From the IMG/VR virus record IMGVR_UViG_3300017917_001302, positions 1-57,242 of that record: 57,242 nucleotides of DNA, one strand, 5' to 3'. Each line of letters starts with the position of its first letter. Position 1 is the stretch's first letter. The position numbers and the translations under genes are program-made. The notes below the pieces were generated by a model. It had not been told where the DNA came from and did not search any database. It saw only the letters and a program-made list of their open reading frames with translations. The DNA comes from a virus. Positions 1-6,747 of the stretch are shown in pieces.

Positions 1-237
1 AAAGAAATCATTTGGCCTTTGGGTATGTACAATACTCGTTTCAAAAGACTTAAACGCATGACTGCTGATTTCTTGACTTGGGACGGAAATGATGCTACAA
101 TGTTATATGGCATTGGCAAATACGGTTCAGATAGTTATGAAATCTTTTTCAAACAAAACTACACCGTTGAGCCTACAGATAAAGAATTGAAACGATATCT
201 CGAAGAGGAGATTTTTAATGTTGTTGAAACTGCTTGA
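1..237 (+). CDS. Hypothetical phage protein, 5' end outside window
   Basis: The reading frame is open from the first base of the window (it begins K-E-I-I-W-P-L-G-M-Y), so the true start lies upstream and only the last 78 codons are seen. The visible part is rich in aromatic and basic residues (NTRFKRLKRM near the start, YGIGKYGSDSYEIFF in the middle) and ends in an acidic helix (KELKRYLEEEIFNVVE). No known domain is recognised. The stop overlaps the next gene by 20 bases, so it is the first visible member of the plus-strand operon. A start at an internal TTG or ATG (19 or 25) is possible but has no clear ribosome binding site. Confidence 0.6.
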   Translation, partial: KEIIWPLGMYNTRFKRLKRMTADFLTWDGNDATMLYGIGKYGSDSYEIFFKQNYTVEPTDKELKRYLEEEIFNVVETA

Positions 238-688
238 ACGACTGGGCCGTAAGCGTATCATTTTTGATCGCGTACACAACGAACCTTATCTAGAAAGATA
301 CTATCTCTTTCTTAAAGAAAGAGAACGTTTTCCTTTCAATGTATTCTTACATAAATTCCTCAAAGGAGATCCCGACGATGTTCATGATCATCCGTGGCCT
401 TACGCAACTCTTATCCTTAAAGGCGGATATTACGAATGGGTACCGCAATTTGACGCCGAAGGAAAAAAGAGTTGTGAAATTCGAAAGTGGCGTGGTCCTG
501 GTCACTTCCGTGTATGTAAGCCTACTTCTTATCATCGCATTGAACTAAAAGAAGGTGTTACAGCATGGACTCTGTTTATGCCTGGTCCTCATAAACGTGA
601 ATGGGGTTTTTTAGTTAACAACAAATGGATTCAACACGAACAGTATCTCAAGGAAAGATATGAACAAGCTCATAATCAAACAAGCTGA
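218..688 (+). CDS. Cupin-fold protein
   Basis: This 156-residue protein looks like a small single-domain cupin. The metal-binding pattern is H56-D-H58 in DVHDHPWPYATLILKGGY, E73 in the following strand, and H106 in CKPTSYHRIEL, with alternating hydrophobic strands and glycine turns typical of a double-stranded beta-helix. Cupins include dioxygenases, isomerases and plain sugar- or metal-binding proteins, and the substrate cannot be read from the sequence. The N-terminal about 45 residues are basic and helical. The gene overlaps both neighbours (20 bases upstream, 29 bases with the phosphoribosyltransferase downstream), so it is translated as part of the operon. The fold is well supported and the activity is unknown. 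Confidence 0.7.
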   Translation: MLLKLLERLGRKRIIFDRVHNEPYLERYYLFLKERERFPFNVFLHKFLKGDPDDVHDHPWPYATLILKGGYYEWVPQFDAEGKKSCEIRKWRGPGHFRVCKPTSYHRIELKEGVTAWTLFMPGPHKREWGFLVNNKWIQHEQYLKERYEQAHNQTS

Positions 689-1220
689 ACTAAATGGATT
701 AGTTAGTAAAATCTGTAGAGATATTATCATCAGCGGATGGCGTCCTGAATATGTAGTAGGAATCACTCGTGGCGGGTTGATTCCTGCTGTTATGATCAGT
801 CACTATTTTGGTGTTCCTTGTGAAACACTGAAAGTGAGCCTTCGTGATGGTGGGGAACCAGAAAGCAATCTCTGGATGGCTGAAGATGCATACGGACATA
901 CTTCTAAGGAAGTTGATTTCTTCGAGGGCGATCCTATGGAATTACTCAACGAAGGTCGTGCTAAAGAAATTCTTATTGTAGATGACATCAACGACACAGG
1001 CGCTACATTTAACTGGATCATGAAAGACTGGCCCGGTGGTTGTATGCCCAACGATGAAACATGGAAAGAAGTATGGAACAACAATGTGCGGTTCGCTGTC
1101 TTAGTAGATAATCTTGCTAGTAAGTGTGAAGTTAAAATGGATTATGCAGGTATGGAAATTAACAAGGCAGAGAATGATGTCTGGGTAGATTTTCCATGGG
1201 AAGATTGGTGGACAAAATGA
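660..1220 (+). CDS. Phosphoribosyltransferase
   Basis: A 186-residue type I phosphoribosyltransferase. The PRPP-binding signature is plain at residues 105-116 (ILIVDDINDTGAT, with adjacent acidic residues D108 and D109), and the pyrophosphate loop is T36-R-G-G-L40 in VVGITRGGLIPA. The fold resembles bacterial hypoxanthine or xanthine-guanine phosphoribosyltransferases, which salvage purine bases to nucleotides using PRPP in the cytoplasm. The hood region (residues 60-95) differs enough that the base specificity is uncertain. It overlaps the cupin gene upstream and the 40-codon gene downstream (ATGA overlap). A nucleotide-salvage role during phage DNA synthesis is inferred from the family and the early-type operon. 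Confidence 0.85.
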   Translation: MNKLIIKQAELNGLVSKICRDIIISGWRPEYVVGITRGGLIPAVMISHYFGVPCETLKVSLRDGGEPESNLWMAEDAYGHTSKEVDFFEGDPMELLNEGRAKEILIVDDINDTGATFNWIMKDWPGGCMPNDETWKEVWNNNVRFAVLVDNLASKCEVKMDYAGMEINKAENDVWVDFPWEDWWTK

Positions 1221-1339
1221 CTAGATTAAGAATAACTATAGCCCGTTGGATTTTAGGCAAGCATTGTGCCTGTTATAATATGGGCTATCATAAACTCTGT
1301 GATTTTCGTAATCAGCGTATAGGCGGAGGTGGTAAATGA
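1217..1339 (+). CDS. Small cysteine-containing protein, 40 aa
   Basis: A 40-codon gene fills the gap between the phosphoribosyltransferase and the next gene. Its ATG overlaps the upstream stop (ATGA at 1217-1220), and its TGA overlaps the next ATG (ATGA at 1336-1339), the same coupling seen throughout the operon. The product begins MTRLRITIARWILGKHCACY, with a basic amphipathic N-terminus, three cysteines (HCAC at residues 16-19, then LCDF) and a glycine-rich tail (RIGGGGK). It could be a zinc-binding or membrane-associated peptide. No family is recognised. The support is the position and the double overlap, not similarity. Confidence 0.55.
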   Translation: MTRLRITIARWILGKHCACYNMGYHKLCDFRNQRIGGGGK

Positions 1340-1563
1340 TTGACGCTAAGGTAAAGATACATTGCACTGACAACGGCAAAGATATCGAAGCGCATGTTCT
1401 TAATTACAGACCTAAAACATTCTTAGAAGTTGCTTTTCAAACTGTAAAATTACGCATGGTTTATAAAGAAAATACTCGTGTTTTTTTCGGAAGTTTGATG
1501 GGCAGAGAATTTGTTATTAAAGAAGATGCTCTTCCACAAGATCGTAAGGAATTTCAAAGATGA
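1336..1563 (+). CDS. Hypothetical protein, 75 aa
   Basis: A 75-residue protein with a predominantly beta pattern (DAKVKIHCTD, KTFLEVAFQTVKLRMVY, TRVFFGSLMGREFVI) and a short charged tail. A GGAGG Shine-Dalgarno sequence sits at 1324-1328, seven bases before the ATG, inside the end of the 40-codon gene. It overlaps the HIT gene downstream by an ATGA. No domain is recognised. It is real by spacing, ribosome binding site and codon pattern, and its function is unknown. Confidence 0.7.
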   Translation: MIDAKVKIHCTDNGKDIEAHVLNYRPKTFLEVAFQTVKLRMVYKENTRVFFGSLMGREFVIKEDALPQDRKEFQR

Positions 1564-1961
1564 AAGAAAATAATACGAATAAGATAATGCTCGGTCAGCC
1601 TCCTTTTATAGATGACAGTAAAGCACCTTGGACTGAATTGATCGAAGAAGATTACCATGTTAAAGTTTTTGAGGACAAGTATCCAGTAACACCGGGACAT
1701 CTTTTATTTGTACCTAAATACAACACCGTAGCTGTTCTTACAGACTGCTTTGAAGCCGCTGTCCAAGACGGAATTAAAAGAGTAAAAGACGGTGAGTGGG
1801 ATGGTTTTAATGTAGGTTTTAATTATGGTTCAGCAGCAGGACAAACGGTCGAGTGGCCGCATGTTCATTTAATTCCCCGACGCAAGGGAGATATGGAAGA
1901 CCCCACAGGCGGAGTGCGTCATGTGATTCCTGAACGGGGCAATTATAGGAAATGGAAATGA
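1560..1961 (+). CDS. HIT-family protein (nucleotidyl hydrolase/transferase-like)
   Basis: A 133-residue histidine-triad protein. The core is seen in order: the strand-turn PVTPGHLLFVPKYNT at residues 42-56, the helix with FEAAVQDGIKRV, then QTVEWPHVHLIPRRKGD at 95-111, and the C-terminal GGVRHVIPERGNY. HIT proteins hydrolyse dinucleoside polyphosphates or nucleoside phosphoramidates through the middle histidine of His-x-His-x-His. Aligning Q95, V97, I105 and P106-R107 with the family consensus places tryptophan (W99) at the first histidine, while H101 (nucleophile position) and H103 remain. It is therefore a variant triad that may be active or altered. It is coupled by ATGA overlaps to both neighbours. 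Confidence 0.85.
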   Translation: MKENNTNKIMLGQPPFIDDSKAPWTELIEEDYHVKVFEDKYPVTPGHLLFVPKYNTVAVLTDCFEAAVQDGIKRVKDGEWDGFNVGFNYGSAAGQTVEWPHVHLIPRRKGDMEDPTGGVRHVIPERGNYRKWK

Positions 1962-2161
1962 GACAACAACTTTTAGATGCGTTAAGATTACATTTTTCTT
2001 CTCACATTCTTAAGCACAAAATGAATGTAGAAGTTATGTTAAAGAATCCAACAGCTTTACCAGATCATACAGATTTAATGGATGCTATGGAAAAAGAGAT
2101 TGCACTTATCGCAGAGTACATGGATAAACTTGAAGTATTAGACAAACATTTTAAGGAATAA
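1958..2161 (+). CDS. Hypothetical helical protein, 67 aa
   Basis: A small all-helical protein (MRQQLLDALRLHFSSHILKH at the start, then an acidic helix ending LEVLDKHFKE). Two ATGs are close together at 1952 and 1958. The second is preferred because AGGA at 1947-1950 lies seven bases before it, and its ATGA overlaps the stop of the HIT gene. From 1952 the same AGGA would be only one base away. The protein resembles, from memory, a short conserved hypothetical of aquatic T4-like phages. No function can be assigned. Confidence 0.7.
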   Translation: MRQQLLDALRLHFSSHILKHKMNVEVMLKNPTALPDHTDLMDAMEKEIALIAEYMDKLEVLDKHFKE

Positions 2162-2164
2162 ATT

Positions 2165-2392
2165 ATGCAAATTAGAGCAGATCAAATTACTGAAGGCGGA
2201 GTAGCCTGTGGCTGTGGTCGTAGTCCAACTGGTAAATGTATTGGTTGGCATGGTTTAACTGAAGAAATGTATCAACACCAAAAAATGTTATGGATGGAAG
2301 ATCAGTTTCGACGAGACCAAGAATTAGCAGAATACACCAAACAGGCACAAGAGCTCTGGTCAGATTCTTGTACTACAGAAAGATCTAAATAA
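2165..2392 (+). CDS. CDGSH-like small cysteine protein, 75 aa
   Basis: A 75-residue protein whose N-terminal third carries C15-G-C17-G-R-S-P-T-G-K-C25-I-G-W-H29. This is close to the CDGSH iron-sulfur signature (C-x-C-x2-S/T-x3-P-x-C-D-G-S-H), with three Cys and one His in the right order but one residue fewer in the loop and I-G-W in place of D-G-S. CDGSH proteins bind a redox-active 2Fe-2S cluster through this 3Cys-1His set. The rest is a charged helix (EMYQHQKMLWMEDQFRRDQE). A zinc site is the alternative reading. Its stop shares a base with the next start (TAATG). Confidence 0.65.
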   Translation: MQIRADQITEGGVACGCGRSPTGKCIGWHGLTEEMYQHQKMLWMEDQFRRDQELAEYTKQAQELWSDSCTTERSK

Positions 2393-2586
2393 TGATCGAA
2401 ATACGAGTTCCATGGAAAAGCCAAAGTAATCAATGGTGGAATGAGACCTGCGCTCAAATCATTGAACATTTTGGTCTTCCTGGAGATCGATATACTACGG
2501 AAGTAGCTGCTGACGAAATGAAATTTTTTTTTAAAGATGAAAAAGAAGCTCTTCTTTGTAAAATTATGATCAGCGAAGAATTATGA
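2392..2586 (+). CDS. Hypothetical protein, 64 aa
   Basis: A 64-residue acidic protein (begins MIEIRVPWKSQSNQWWNETC, ends KIMISEEL) with a possible alpha-beta fold: strand, helix around CAQIIEHFGLPG, strand, helix, strand. It resembles a short hypothetical found in aquatic T4-like phages, recalled without a database check. The start codon overlaps the previous stop by one base and the stop overlaps the next ATG (ATGA). Function unknown. Confidence 0.65.
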   Translation: MIEIRVPWKSQSNQWWNETCAQIIEHFGLPGDRYTTEVAADEMKFFFKDEKEALLCKIMISEEL

Positions 2587-2795
2587 AAGAAAAATTTCTT
2601 TTCGTTATAATGATTTTATTCGCTGCATTTATCTTAACTTTTGCAGAATTTAAAAAACCTGTAAGGGTTTACGATTGCGGAATGGCTGAATGGCATCCAG
2701 ATATTCCGATTGATGTTCGAGACGAATGTCGTAGACTTAGATACGAGCAATGGAAGAAAGAGCAAGAAGAATCTAAAAAGAAAATATTTATATGA
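2583..2795 (+). CDS. Small membrane-anchored or exported protein, 70 aa
   Basis: The first 21 residues (MKEKFLFVIMILFAAFILTF) form a lysine-flanked hydrophobic segment that would act as a signal anchor, with the rest on the outer face or in the periplasm. The following part carries two cysteines (VYDCGMAEWHP and DECRRLRYE) that could form a disulfide, and then a charged helix with many Glu and Lys (EQWKKEQEESKKK). No lipobox is seen. There is no recognised family. Small membrane proteins in such operons often affect lysis timing or exclusion of other phages, but nothing here shows which. It is ATGA-coupled on both sides. Confidence 0.65.
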   Translation: MKEKFLFVIMILFAAFILTFAEFKKPVRVYDCGMAEWHPDIPIDVRDECRRLRYEQWKKEQEESKKKIFI

Positions 2796-2998
2796 CAAAA
2801 TCTTGGATACTGCGAATAGAAGAAGATCCAAATTCAGATGATGCTATTTTAACATTTCCTCCAGACCTGCTATTAGAGGCCGGATGGGAAGAAGGTGATT
2901 CAATTCATTGGATTGATAATCATGACGGATCTTGGAATCTTGTCAAAGAAGAAGACTTGACAAACTTCATTAAAAAAGGTATAATAAAGAATGAGTAA
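2792..2998 (+). CDS. AbrB/MazE-like small protein, 68 aa
   Basis: A 68-residue acidic protein. The pattern of strand, then LTFPPDLLLEAGWEEGDSI, then a tryptophan-containing strand (DGSWNLVKEE), resembles the swapped-hairpin SpoVT-AbrB/MazE domain, in which a hydrophobic strand, a P-x-x-h-h-x-x-h-G-h-x-x-G-D motif and a final strand form a DNA-binding dimer. Strong acidity and the lack of a basic N-terminus argue against ordinary DNA binding. No toxin gene is adjacent. The fold is a moderate inference and the role is unknown. It overlaps the QueE-like gene by eight bases. Confidence 0.6.
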   Translation: MTKSWILRIEEDPNSDDAILTFPPDLLLEAGWEEGDSIHWIDNHDGSWNLVKEEDLTNFIKKGIIKNE

Positions 2999-3842
2999 AA
3001 TAAAAATAGCAGAACTATTTTATAGTGTTCAAGGCGAAGGACGTTATATGGGCGTGCCTTCTGTTTTCTTACGTACATTTGGCTGTAACTTTAAATGCGC
3101 TGGGTTTGGTATGCCCAAAGGCGAACTTAGTGCAGAGGTCGAAGCTATTGCTGCAAAGATAGGAGAGTTTAAGAAGTATGAAGAACTCCCATTGGTTTCT
3201 ACTGGTTGTGATAGTTATGCTAGCTGGGATCCTCGCTTTAAGGATCTTAGCCCAATGCTTACTAGCGACGCCATCGCAGAAAGAATCTGCGAAATTTTAC
3301 CGTTCAATGAATGGCGAGATGAACATCTTGTCATTACAGGAGGAGAACCGTTGCTTGGGTGGCAACGTGCTTACCCCGAACTGTTAGAACATCCTAAGAT
3401 GAAAAATCTTAGAGAACTGACATTTGAAACTAACGGCACCCAAAAACTAACTAAAGAATTCAAAGAATATTTACGCAATTGGGGTTTAGATCAAAGAGGT
3501 TACCACAAGTTAACATTTTCAGTTAGTGCCAAACTTAGCTGTTCGGGGGAAGAAAGACACGAAGCTATTCGACCTGATGTGATTTGTGATTACGAAGATG
3601 TTGGCTATACATATCTTAAATTTGTCGTTGCTACAGAGGAAGATGCAGAAGAAGCTCTAGAAACCTTAGATATCTATCGTGCAGAAGGTTTTGCAGGTCC
3701 TTGTTACTTGATGCCTGTGGGCGGAGTCGAATCAGTTTATACATTAAATAATCGCCGTGTTGCAGAATTAGCAATGAAAAACGGACTTCGTTACTCAGAT
3801 AGACTACAGGTACCGTTGTTTAAAAATGAATGGGGAACTTAA
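2991..3842 (+). CDS. queE: QueE-like radical SAM enzyme (7-carboxy-7-deazaguanine synthase)
   Basis: A 283-residue QueE-like protein: the N-terminal AELFYSVQGEGRYMGVPSVF box of QueE, radical SAM cysteines, and ITGGEPLLGW for SAM binding. QueE converts 6-carboxytetrahydropterin to 7-carboxy-7-deazaguanine, the first 7-deazaguanine of the queuosine and preQ0 pathway; phages use that pathway for tRNA or for DNA-base modification. The cluster motif is unusual. C32 and C36 (GCNFKC) are followed not by x-x-C but by a 36-residue segment ending in T-G-C73-D-S, so the third ligand and the usual C-D-T/S come after an insertion. No queC, queD or folE is visible in the window, so the precursor would come from the host or from elsewhere in the phage genome. 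Confident on family, moderate on exact product. Confidence 0.85.
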   Translation: MSKIKIAELFYSVQGEGRYMGVPSVFLRTFGCNFKCAGFGMPKGELSAEVEAIAAKIGEFKKYEELPLVSTGCDSYASWDPRFKDLSPMLTSDAIAERICEILPFNEWRDEHLVITGGEPLLGWQRAYPELLEHPKMKNLRELTFETNGTQKLTKEFKEYLRNWGLDQRGYHKLTFSVSAKLSCSGEERHEAIRPDVICDYEDVGYTYLKFVVATEEDAEEALETLDIYRAEGFAGPCYLMPVGGVESVYTLNNRRVAELAMKNGLRYSDRLQVPLFKNEWGT

Positions 3843-4306
3843 TGTTAACTAAATTAATTAAAAAAATTACAGGCATTGATAAGTTAGAAGCAAGTATCTT
3901 AGAAATGCAGGCAAGAGAAAAAGAAGCCGTTGAACAATTAGCAGCTAATCTTAGAGAAGCAGAACGTGCTAGACAAGAAGCAGTTAAGGCCAAAGAAGAA
4001 GAAGAATTAGCAAGACTTGGTCCAAAAGAACGTGCCACACGCAAAAAAGAACCTTGGGTAGGTGTTTTGGATACACATGTTAACAAAGATAATATTCGTA
4101 ACGGTTTTTTTGAGCTTGACTGGAATGAGCATTTTGTGTTAAAATTAAAGCAAGAAGGTTATGGTGCAGACGGTGACAAAGATGAAGAAATCGTCGATCG
4201 TTGGTTCCGTGAGCTTTGTGCCAATGTTGTAGTAGATGGCGACTATGGTGGTACCGTTGAAACTGGTACTTTGGACATACAGGCTGTGAAGAAGAATAAT
4301 CAATGA
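3842..4306 (+). CDS. Conserved phage protein with N-terminal coiled coil
   Basis: The ATG at 3842 overlaps the QueE stop (TAATG) and has GGGGA at 3833-3837 before it. An in-frame ATG at 3830 is less likely because it lies inside the QueE gene without a ribosome binding site. The 154-residue product has a long charged helix at residues about 10-65 (heptads rich in Ala, Glu and Arg) and a compact C-terminal domain beginning EPWVGVLDTHVNKDNIRNGF, with FELDWNEHFV and an acidic GADGDKDEEIVDRWF helix. This C-terminal part resembles a conserved hypothetical of aquatic T4-like phages. No function is assigned. Confidence 0.75.
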   Translation: MLTKLIKKITGIDKLEASILEMQAREKEAVEQLAANLREAERARQEAVKAKEEEELARLGPKERATRKKEPWVGVLDTHVNKDNIRNGFFELDWNEHFVLKLKQEGYGADGDKDEEIVDRWFRELCANVVVDGDYGGTVETGTLDIQAVKKNNQ

Positions 4307-5289
4307 CATATATTTTAGTTGATACTGCTAACACGTTTTTTCGTGCTAGACACGTTATTAACGGCGATGCTGACATTAAGCTCGGCATGGCTTTTCACAT
4401 AACTCTAAATTCTATCAGAAAAGCGTGGCAACAATTTCATGGTAGCCATGTTATTTTCTGTTTAGAAGGTCGTTCATGGCGCAAGGACTATTACGAACCA
4501 TATAAACGAAATCGTGCAGAAACCCGTGCTGCTCTTAACGAACGCGAGCAAGAAGAGGATCGTGTATTCTGGGAAGCCTTTGACACATTCAAAGAATTCA
4601 TTACAGATAAAACTAATTGCACAGTATTACAAAATCCACAGTTAGAAGCCGATGATCTAATTGCTGGCTGGATACAGAGTCATCCCGGTGACGATCATGT
4701 TATCATTAGCACTGACACAGACTTTGTACAACTTATCGCACCCAATGTTCGACAATATAACGGTGTGATGGAACATGTTATCACACACGAAGGAATTTTT
4801 GATGACAAAGGCAAACCAGTCATCGACAAGAAAACCAAAGAACCCAAACCCGCTCCTGACCCAGAATGGTTATTATTTGAAAAATGTATGCGTGGTGATA
4901 CCAGTGATAATGTCTTCTCAGCGTATCCGGGTGTTCGTACTAAAGGCACAAGCAAAAAAGTGGGTCTCACTGAAGCATTCGAAGATCGTAAAAGCAAAGG
5001 ATTTGCGTGGAACAATCTCATGCTTCAGAGATGGACCGATCACGAAGGCAAAGAACATCGGGTCTTAGAAGATTACGAACGCAATCGTCGATTAATCGAT
5101 TTGTCATATCAGCCAGATCATATCAAAGAAATCATTTCTACCACAATTTCACAGGCAATTGAAGCCAACAAAAATATCAGTCAGGTCGGAATTAGACTAA
5201 TGAAATTTTGTAATCTTTATGATCTTAAAAAGATTTCAGAACAGGCACAGAGTTACGCCGAACCATTAAATGCGAGGTATACACTATGA
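4303..5289 (+). CDS. rnh: RNase H / 5'-3' flap exonuclease (T4 Rnh-like)
   Basis: A 328-residue nuclease of the FEN-1/T4 RNase H family, close to the 305 residues of T4 Rnh. Metal-binding acidic residues appear in family order: D7 in YILVDTANTFF, CLEGRSWRKDYYEPYKRNR at 53-71 (the arch/clamp approach), E115-A-D117-D118, D138-T-D140, and G198-D199-T-S-D202-N in the helix-hairpin-helix region. T4 RNase H removes RNA primers and adjacent DNA from lagging strands at the replication fork. The central segment 165-190 (GKPVIDKKTKEPKPAPD) is a charged insertion-like loop. The start overlaps the previous stop (ATGA), and the gene overlaps the next by four bases. Confidence 0.9.
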   Translation: MTYILVDTANTFFRARHVINGDADIKLGMAFHITLNSIRKAWQQFHGSHVIFCLEGRSWRKDYYEPYKRNRAETRAALNEREQEEDRVFWEAFDTFKEFITDKTNCTVLQNPQLEADDLIAGWIQSHPGDDHVIISTDTDFVQLIAPNVRQYNGVMEHVITHEGIFDDKGKPVIDKKTKEPKPAPDPEWLLFEKCMRGDTSDNVFSAYPGVRTKGTSKKVGLTEAFEDRKSKGFAWNNLMLQRWTDHEGKEHRVLEDYERNRRLIDLSYQPDHIKEIISTTISQAIEANKNISQVGIRLMKFCNLYDLKKISEQAQSYAEPLNARYTL

Positions 5290-5762
5290 CAGAGATTCAT
5301 GCTAAACCAATTATCGATAATAAATTTTGGATCGTCGAAAAGGACGGTGAAAAATTTGCTACCTTAAGAAAAGATGAAGACAATCGATTTGTTATGAGCA
5401 ACGAACTCGGTATTAAAATTTATGATACCAAAGAAAGTCTTACACGACAATTTGGTAAAGAATTTTTTGTCGCTAAAATTTTAAAAGAAAGTAACGATTC
5501 ACAACCTAACGAAATTCACGGATATCCTACCAGCACCGAACCTCACAACGCTATGTTTGATATTCGACGTAAACTTCCACTCTTTACCAAGAGCGGAGAT
5601 AGTAAAAGTCTTTACTGTGCTGGTTACTATGTTATTCGTTTCGATAAGGGTTGGGTTAAAAGTTTTTGTCCTAAACTTATTACCCTTCAACGATATGATT
5701 ACAAAGGACCGTTTAAAACAGAATTAGAAATGAAACAGGTGCTCTCAAATGTCTCAAAATGA
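5286..5762 (+). CDS. Conserved hypothetical phage protein, 158 aa
   Basis: A 158-residue protein with a beta-rich N-terminus (KFWIVEKDGEKFATLRKDED) and a strongly patterned C-terminal region (FDIRRKLPLFTKSGDSKSL, YCAGYYVIRFDKGWVKSFCP, then YDYKGPFKTELEMKQVL). This latter part recalls a conserved hypothetical of T4-like phages of aquatic bacteria. Two cysteines (YCAG and SFCP) flank a strand. It directly follows the RNase H gene, and the coupling (ATGA) suggests co-expression with replication genes. No enzymatic motif is visible. Confidence 0.75.
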   Translation: MTEIHAKPIIDNKFWIVEKDGEKFATLRKDEDNRFVMSNELGIKIYDTKESLTRQFGKEFFVAKILKESNDSQPNEIHGYPTSTEPHNAMFDIRRKLPLFTKSGDSKSLYCAGYYVIRFDKGWVKSFCPKLITLQRYDYKGPFKTELEMKQVLSNVSK

Positions 5763-5997
5763 TCTACCCGTAACATTACCATCTATCCAAAAGTTAATTC
5801 AACGTATTTCTATGGCTGAAAGAAGTCAGCAAAAAGAAATACGTATCACTATACAAGAAGCTAGAGATCTCACATTAGAATTAGCAGTATTAACATCTAG
5901 ATTATCGTCAACTGTACAAGAAATACATGCTATGTTGTCTAATATCCAGGCTAATGCTGAAAAAATAGACGTTAAGTTCGACGGGGGCTCTTTCTAA
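5749..5997 (+). CDS. Hypothetical helical protein, 82 aa
   Basis: An 82-residue protein, almost entirely helical (residues about 10-70 form one or two amphipathic helices, including IRITIQEARDLTLELAVLTS), ending in a separate VKFDGGSF tail. It could form a small coiled-coil oligomer. The gene overlaps its upstream neighbour by 14 bases and is the last gene before the late promoter at 6002, so it closes the early-type operon. No family is recognised. Confidence 0.65.
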   Translation: MSQNDLPVTLPSIQKLIQRISMAERSQQKEIRITIQEARDLTLELAVLTSRLSSTVQEIHAMLSNIQANAEKIDVKFDGGSF

Positions 5998-6001
5998 AAG
6001 A

Positions 6002-6009
6002 TATAAATA
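6002..6009 (+). promoter_or_regulatory. T4-type late promoter (TATAAATA)
   Basis: A perfect copy of the T4 late promoter octamer TATAAATA in the 42-base gap between two genes, 30 bases before the next ATG at 6040. Such promoters are recognised by gp55, which is encoded at 52735 in this window. Transcription would begin about six bases after the octamer, near 6015. It marks the six genes to 8167 as late genes, distinct from the operon to the left. Confidence 0.75.
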
Positions 6010-6039
6010 TATACGTGGTTAATTAGGAAACACGTATAG

Positions 6040-6324
6040 ATGAGTAGACCAAAACCTAAAGTAATACTTGAACATGCTAACAAAGAGAATTATAAACTAG
6101 ATCAAGTTCTCGATAGTGAAGCGATATGGGCTGTATTTTATAAAGGAAAACCTTTTAATTTAAAAAGCGGAAGTCTATTGGCTAGTTATCCTGGACCGAA
6201 ATATAAGAAGGTTAGTTTTTCAAATCCAGGCCATGCACATAACTTAGCTAAAAAATTAAATCGACTTTTTAAGTGCACCGACTTTGAAGTTTATAAACTA
6301 ACGAACGGCGAAAGGGTAAAGTAA
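6040..6324 (+). CDS. Conserved hypothetical phage protein, 94 aa
   Basis: A basic 94-residue protein with a predicted alpha-beta arrangement: IWAVFYKGKPFNLKSGSLL, YPGPKYKKVSFSNPGHAHNL, a lysine-rich helix (LAKKLNRLFKC), and a final strand (TDFEVYKLTNGERVK). The text YPGPKYKKVSFSNPGHA recalls a short conserved protein of aquatic T4-like phages. It is the first gene behind the late promoter at 6002, with AGGA at 6025-6028 as a somewhat distant ribosome binding site. Late expression hints at a virion or assembly role, but no structural family is recognised. Confidence 0.75.
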   Translation: MSRPKPKVILEHANKENYKLDQVLDSEAIWAVFYKGKPFNLKSGSLLASYPGPKYKKVSFSNPGHAHNLAKKLNRLFKCTDFEVYKLTNGERVK

Positions 6325-6723
6325 ATGGATATCAAGGATACCTACACAACGGTAATCCTAAAATCAAAAAACGAAGCCGTTGATCAAGACATTGTTAAAA
6401 AAATGCGTAGTGTGATATGGCACAATGTTCGCGAAAAAACAGAAGGCGGCTTGCGACTAACAGAACAGGGAATTAAACTAGTCGAAGAAGCTGATATCAA
6501 AACTTACAAAATTAATCTACCCGACGAATTTAAAATCACTCCTCAGATTTTAGTTTGGTTAGATAACTTCTTAGATTCTCCCTTTTATCTAACCAAAAAA
6601 TATATAGTGGTTCTAAAAGAAAAAGCAGCATTTGAATTATATCTATTCTCTGGAGATATAAGAAAAATGGGATATGGCAAAGCCCTATCTAAAAGACTTA
6701 GCCAAGAATCCGCCTCGTCATAA
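6325..6723 (+). CDS. Conserved hypothetical phage protein, 132 aa
   Basis: A 132-residue mixed alpha-beta protein, starting directly after the previous stop. It has a basic helix (DIVKKMRSVIWHNVREKTEG), a GLRLTEQGIKLVEEADIKTY segment resembling a small winged turn, a hydrophobic strand pair (YIVVLKEKAAFELYLFSG) and a basic C-terminal helix (GKALSKRLSQ). No catalytic motif is visible. By position it belongs to the late-expressed group behind 6002. Function unknown. Confidence 0.7.
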   Translation: MDIKDTYTTVILKSKNEAVDQDIVKKMRSVIWHNVREKTEGGLRLTEQGIKLVEEADIKTYKINLPDEFKITPQILVWLDNFLDSPFYLTKKYIVVLKEKAAFELYLFSGDIRKMGYGKALSKRLSQESASS

Positions 6724-6731
6724 ACTACCCA

Positions 6732-6739
6732 CATAAATA
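6732..6739 (+). promoter_or_regulatory. Late promoter variant (CATAAATA)
   Basis: CATAAATA differs from the T4 late octamer at its first base only. The same first-base variation is seen in front of structural genes here (CATAAATA at 16318, GATAAATA at 21938, AATAAATA at 28644, 46856 and 52684). It lies in a 24-base gap and only eight bases before the ATG at 6748, so a transcript beginning near 6745 would have almost no leader for that gene. Confidence 0.45.
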
Positions 6740-6747
6740 TTTTTACT

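Noticed and set aside
2792-2998. Antitoxin of a toxin-antitoxin pair
   Set aside because: The AbrB/MazE-like pattern is weak, the protein is acidic, and neither neighbour resembles a toxin.
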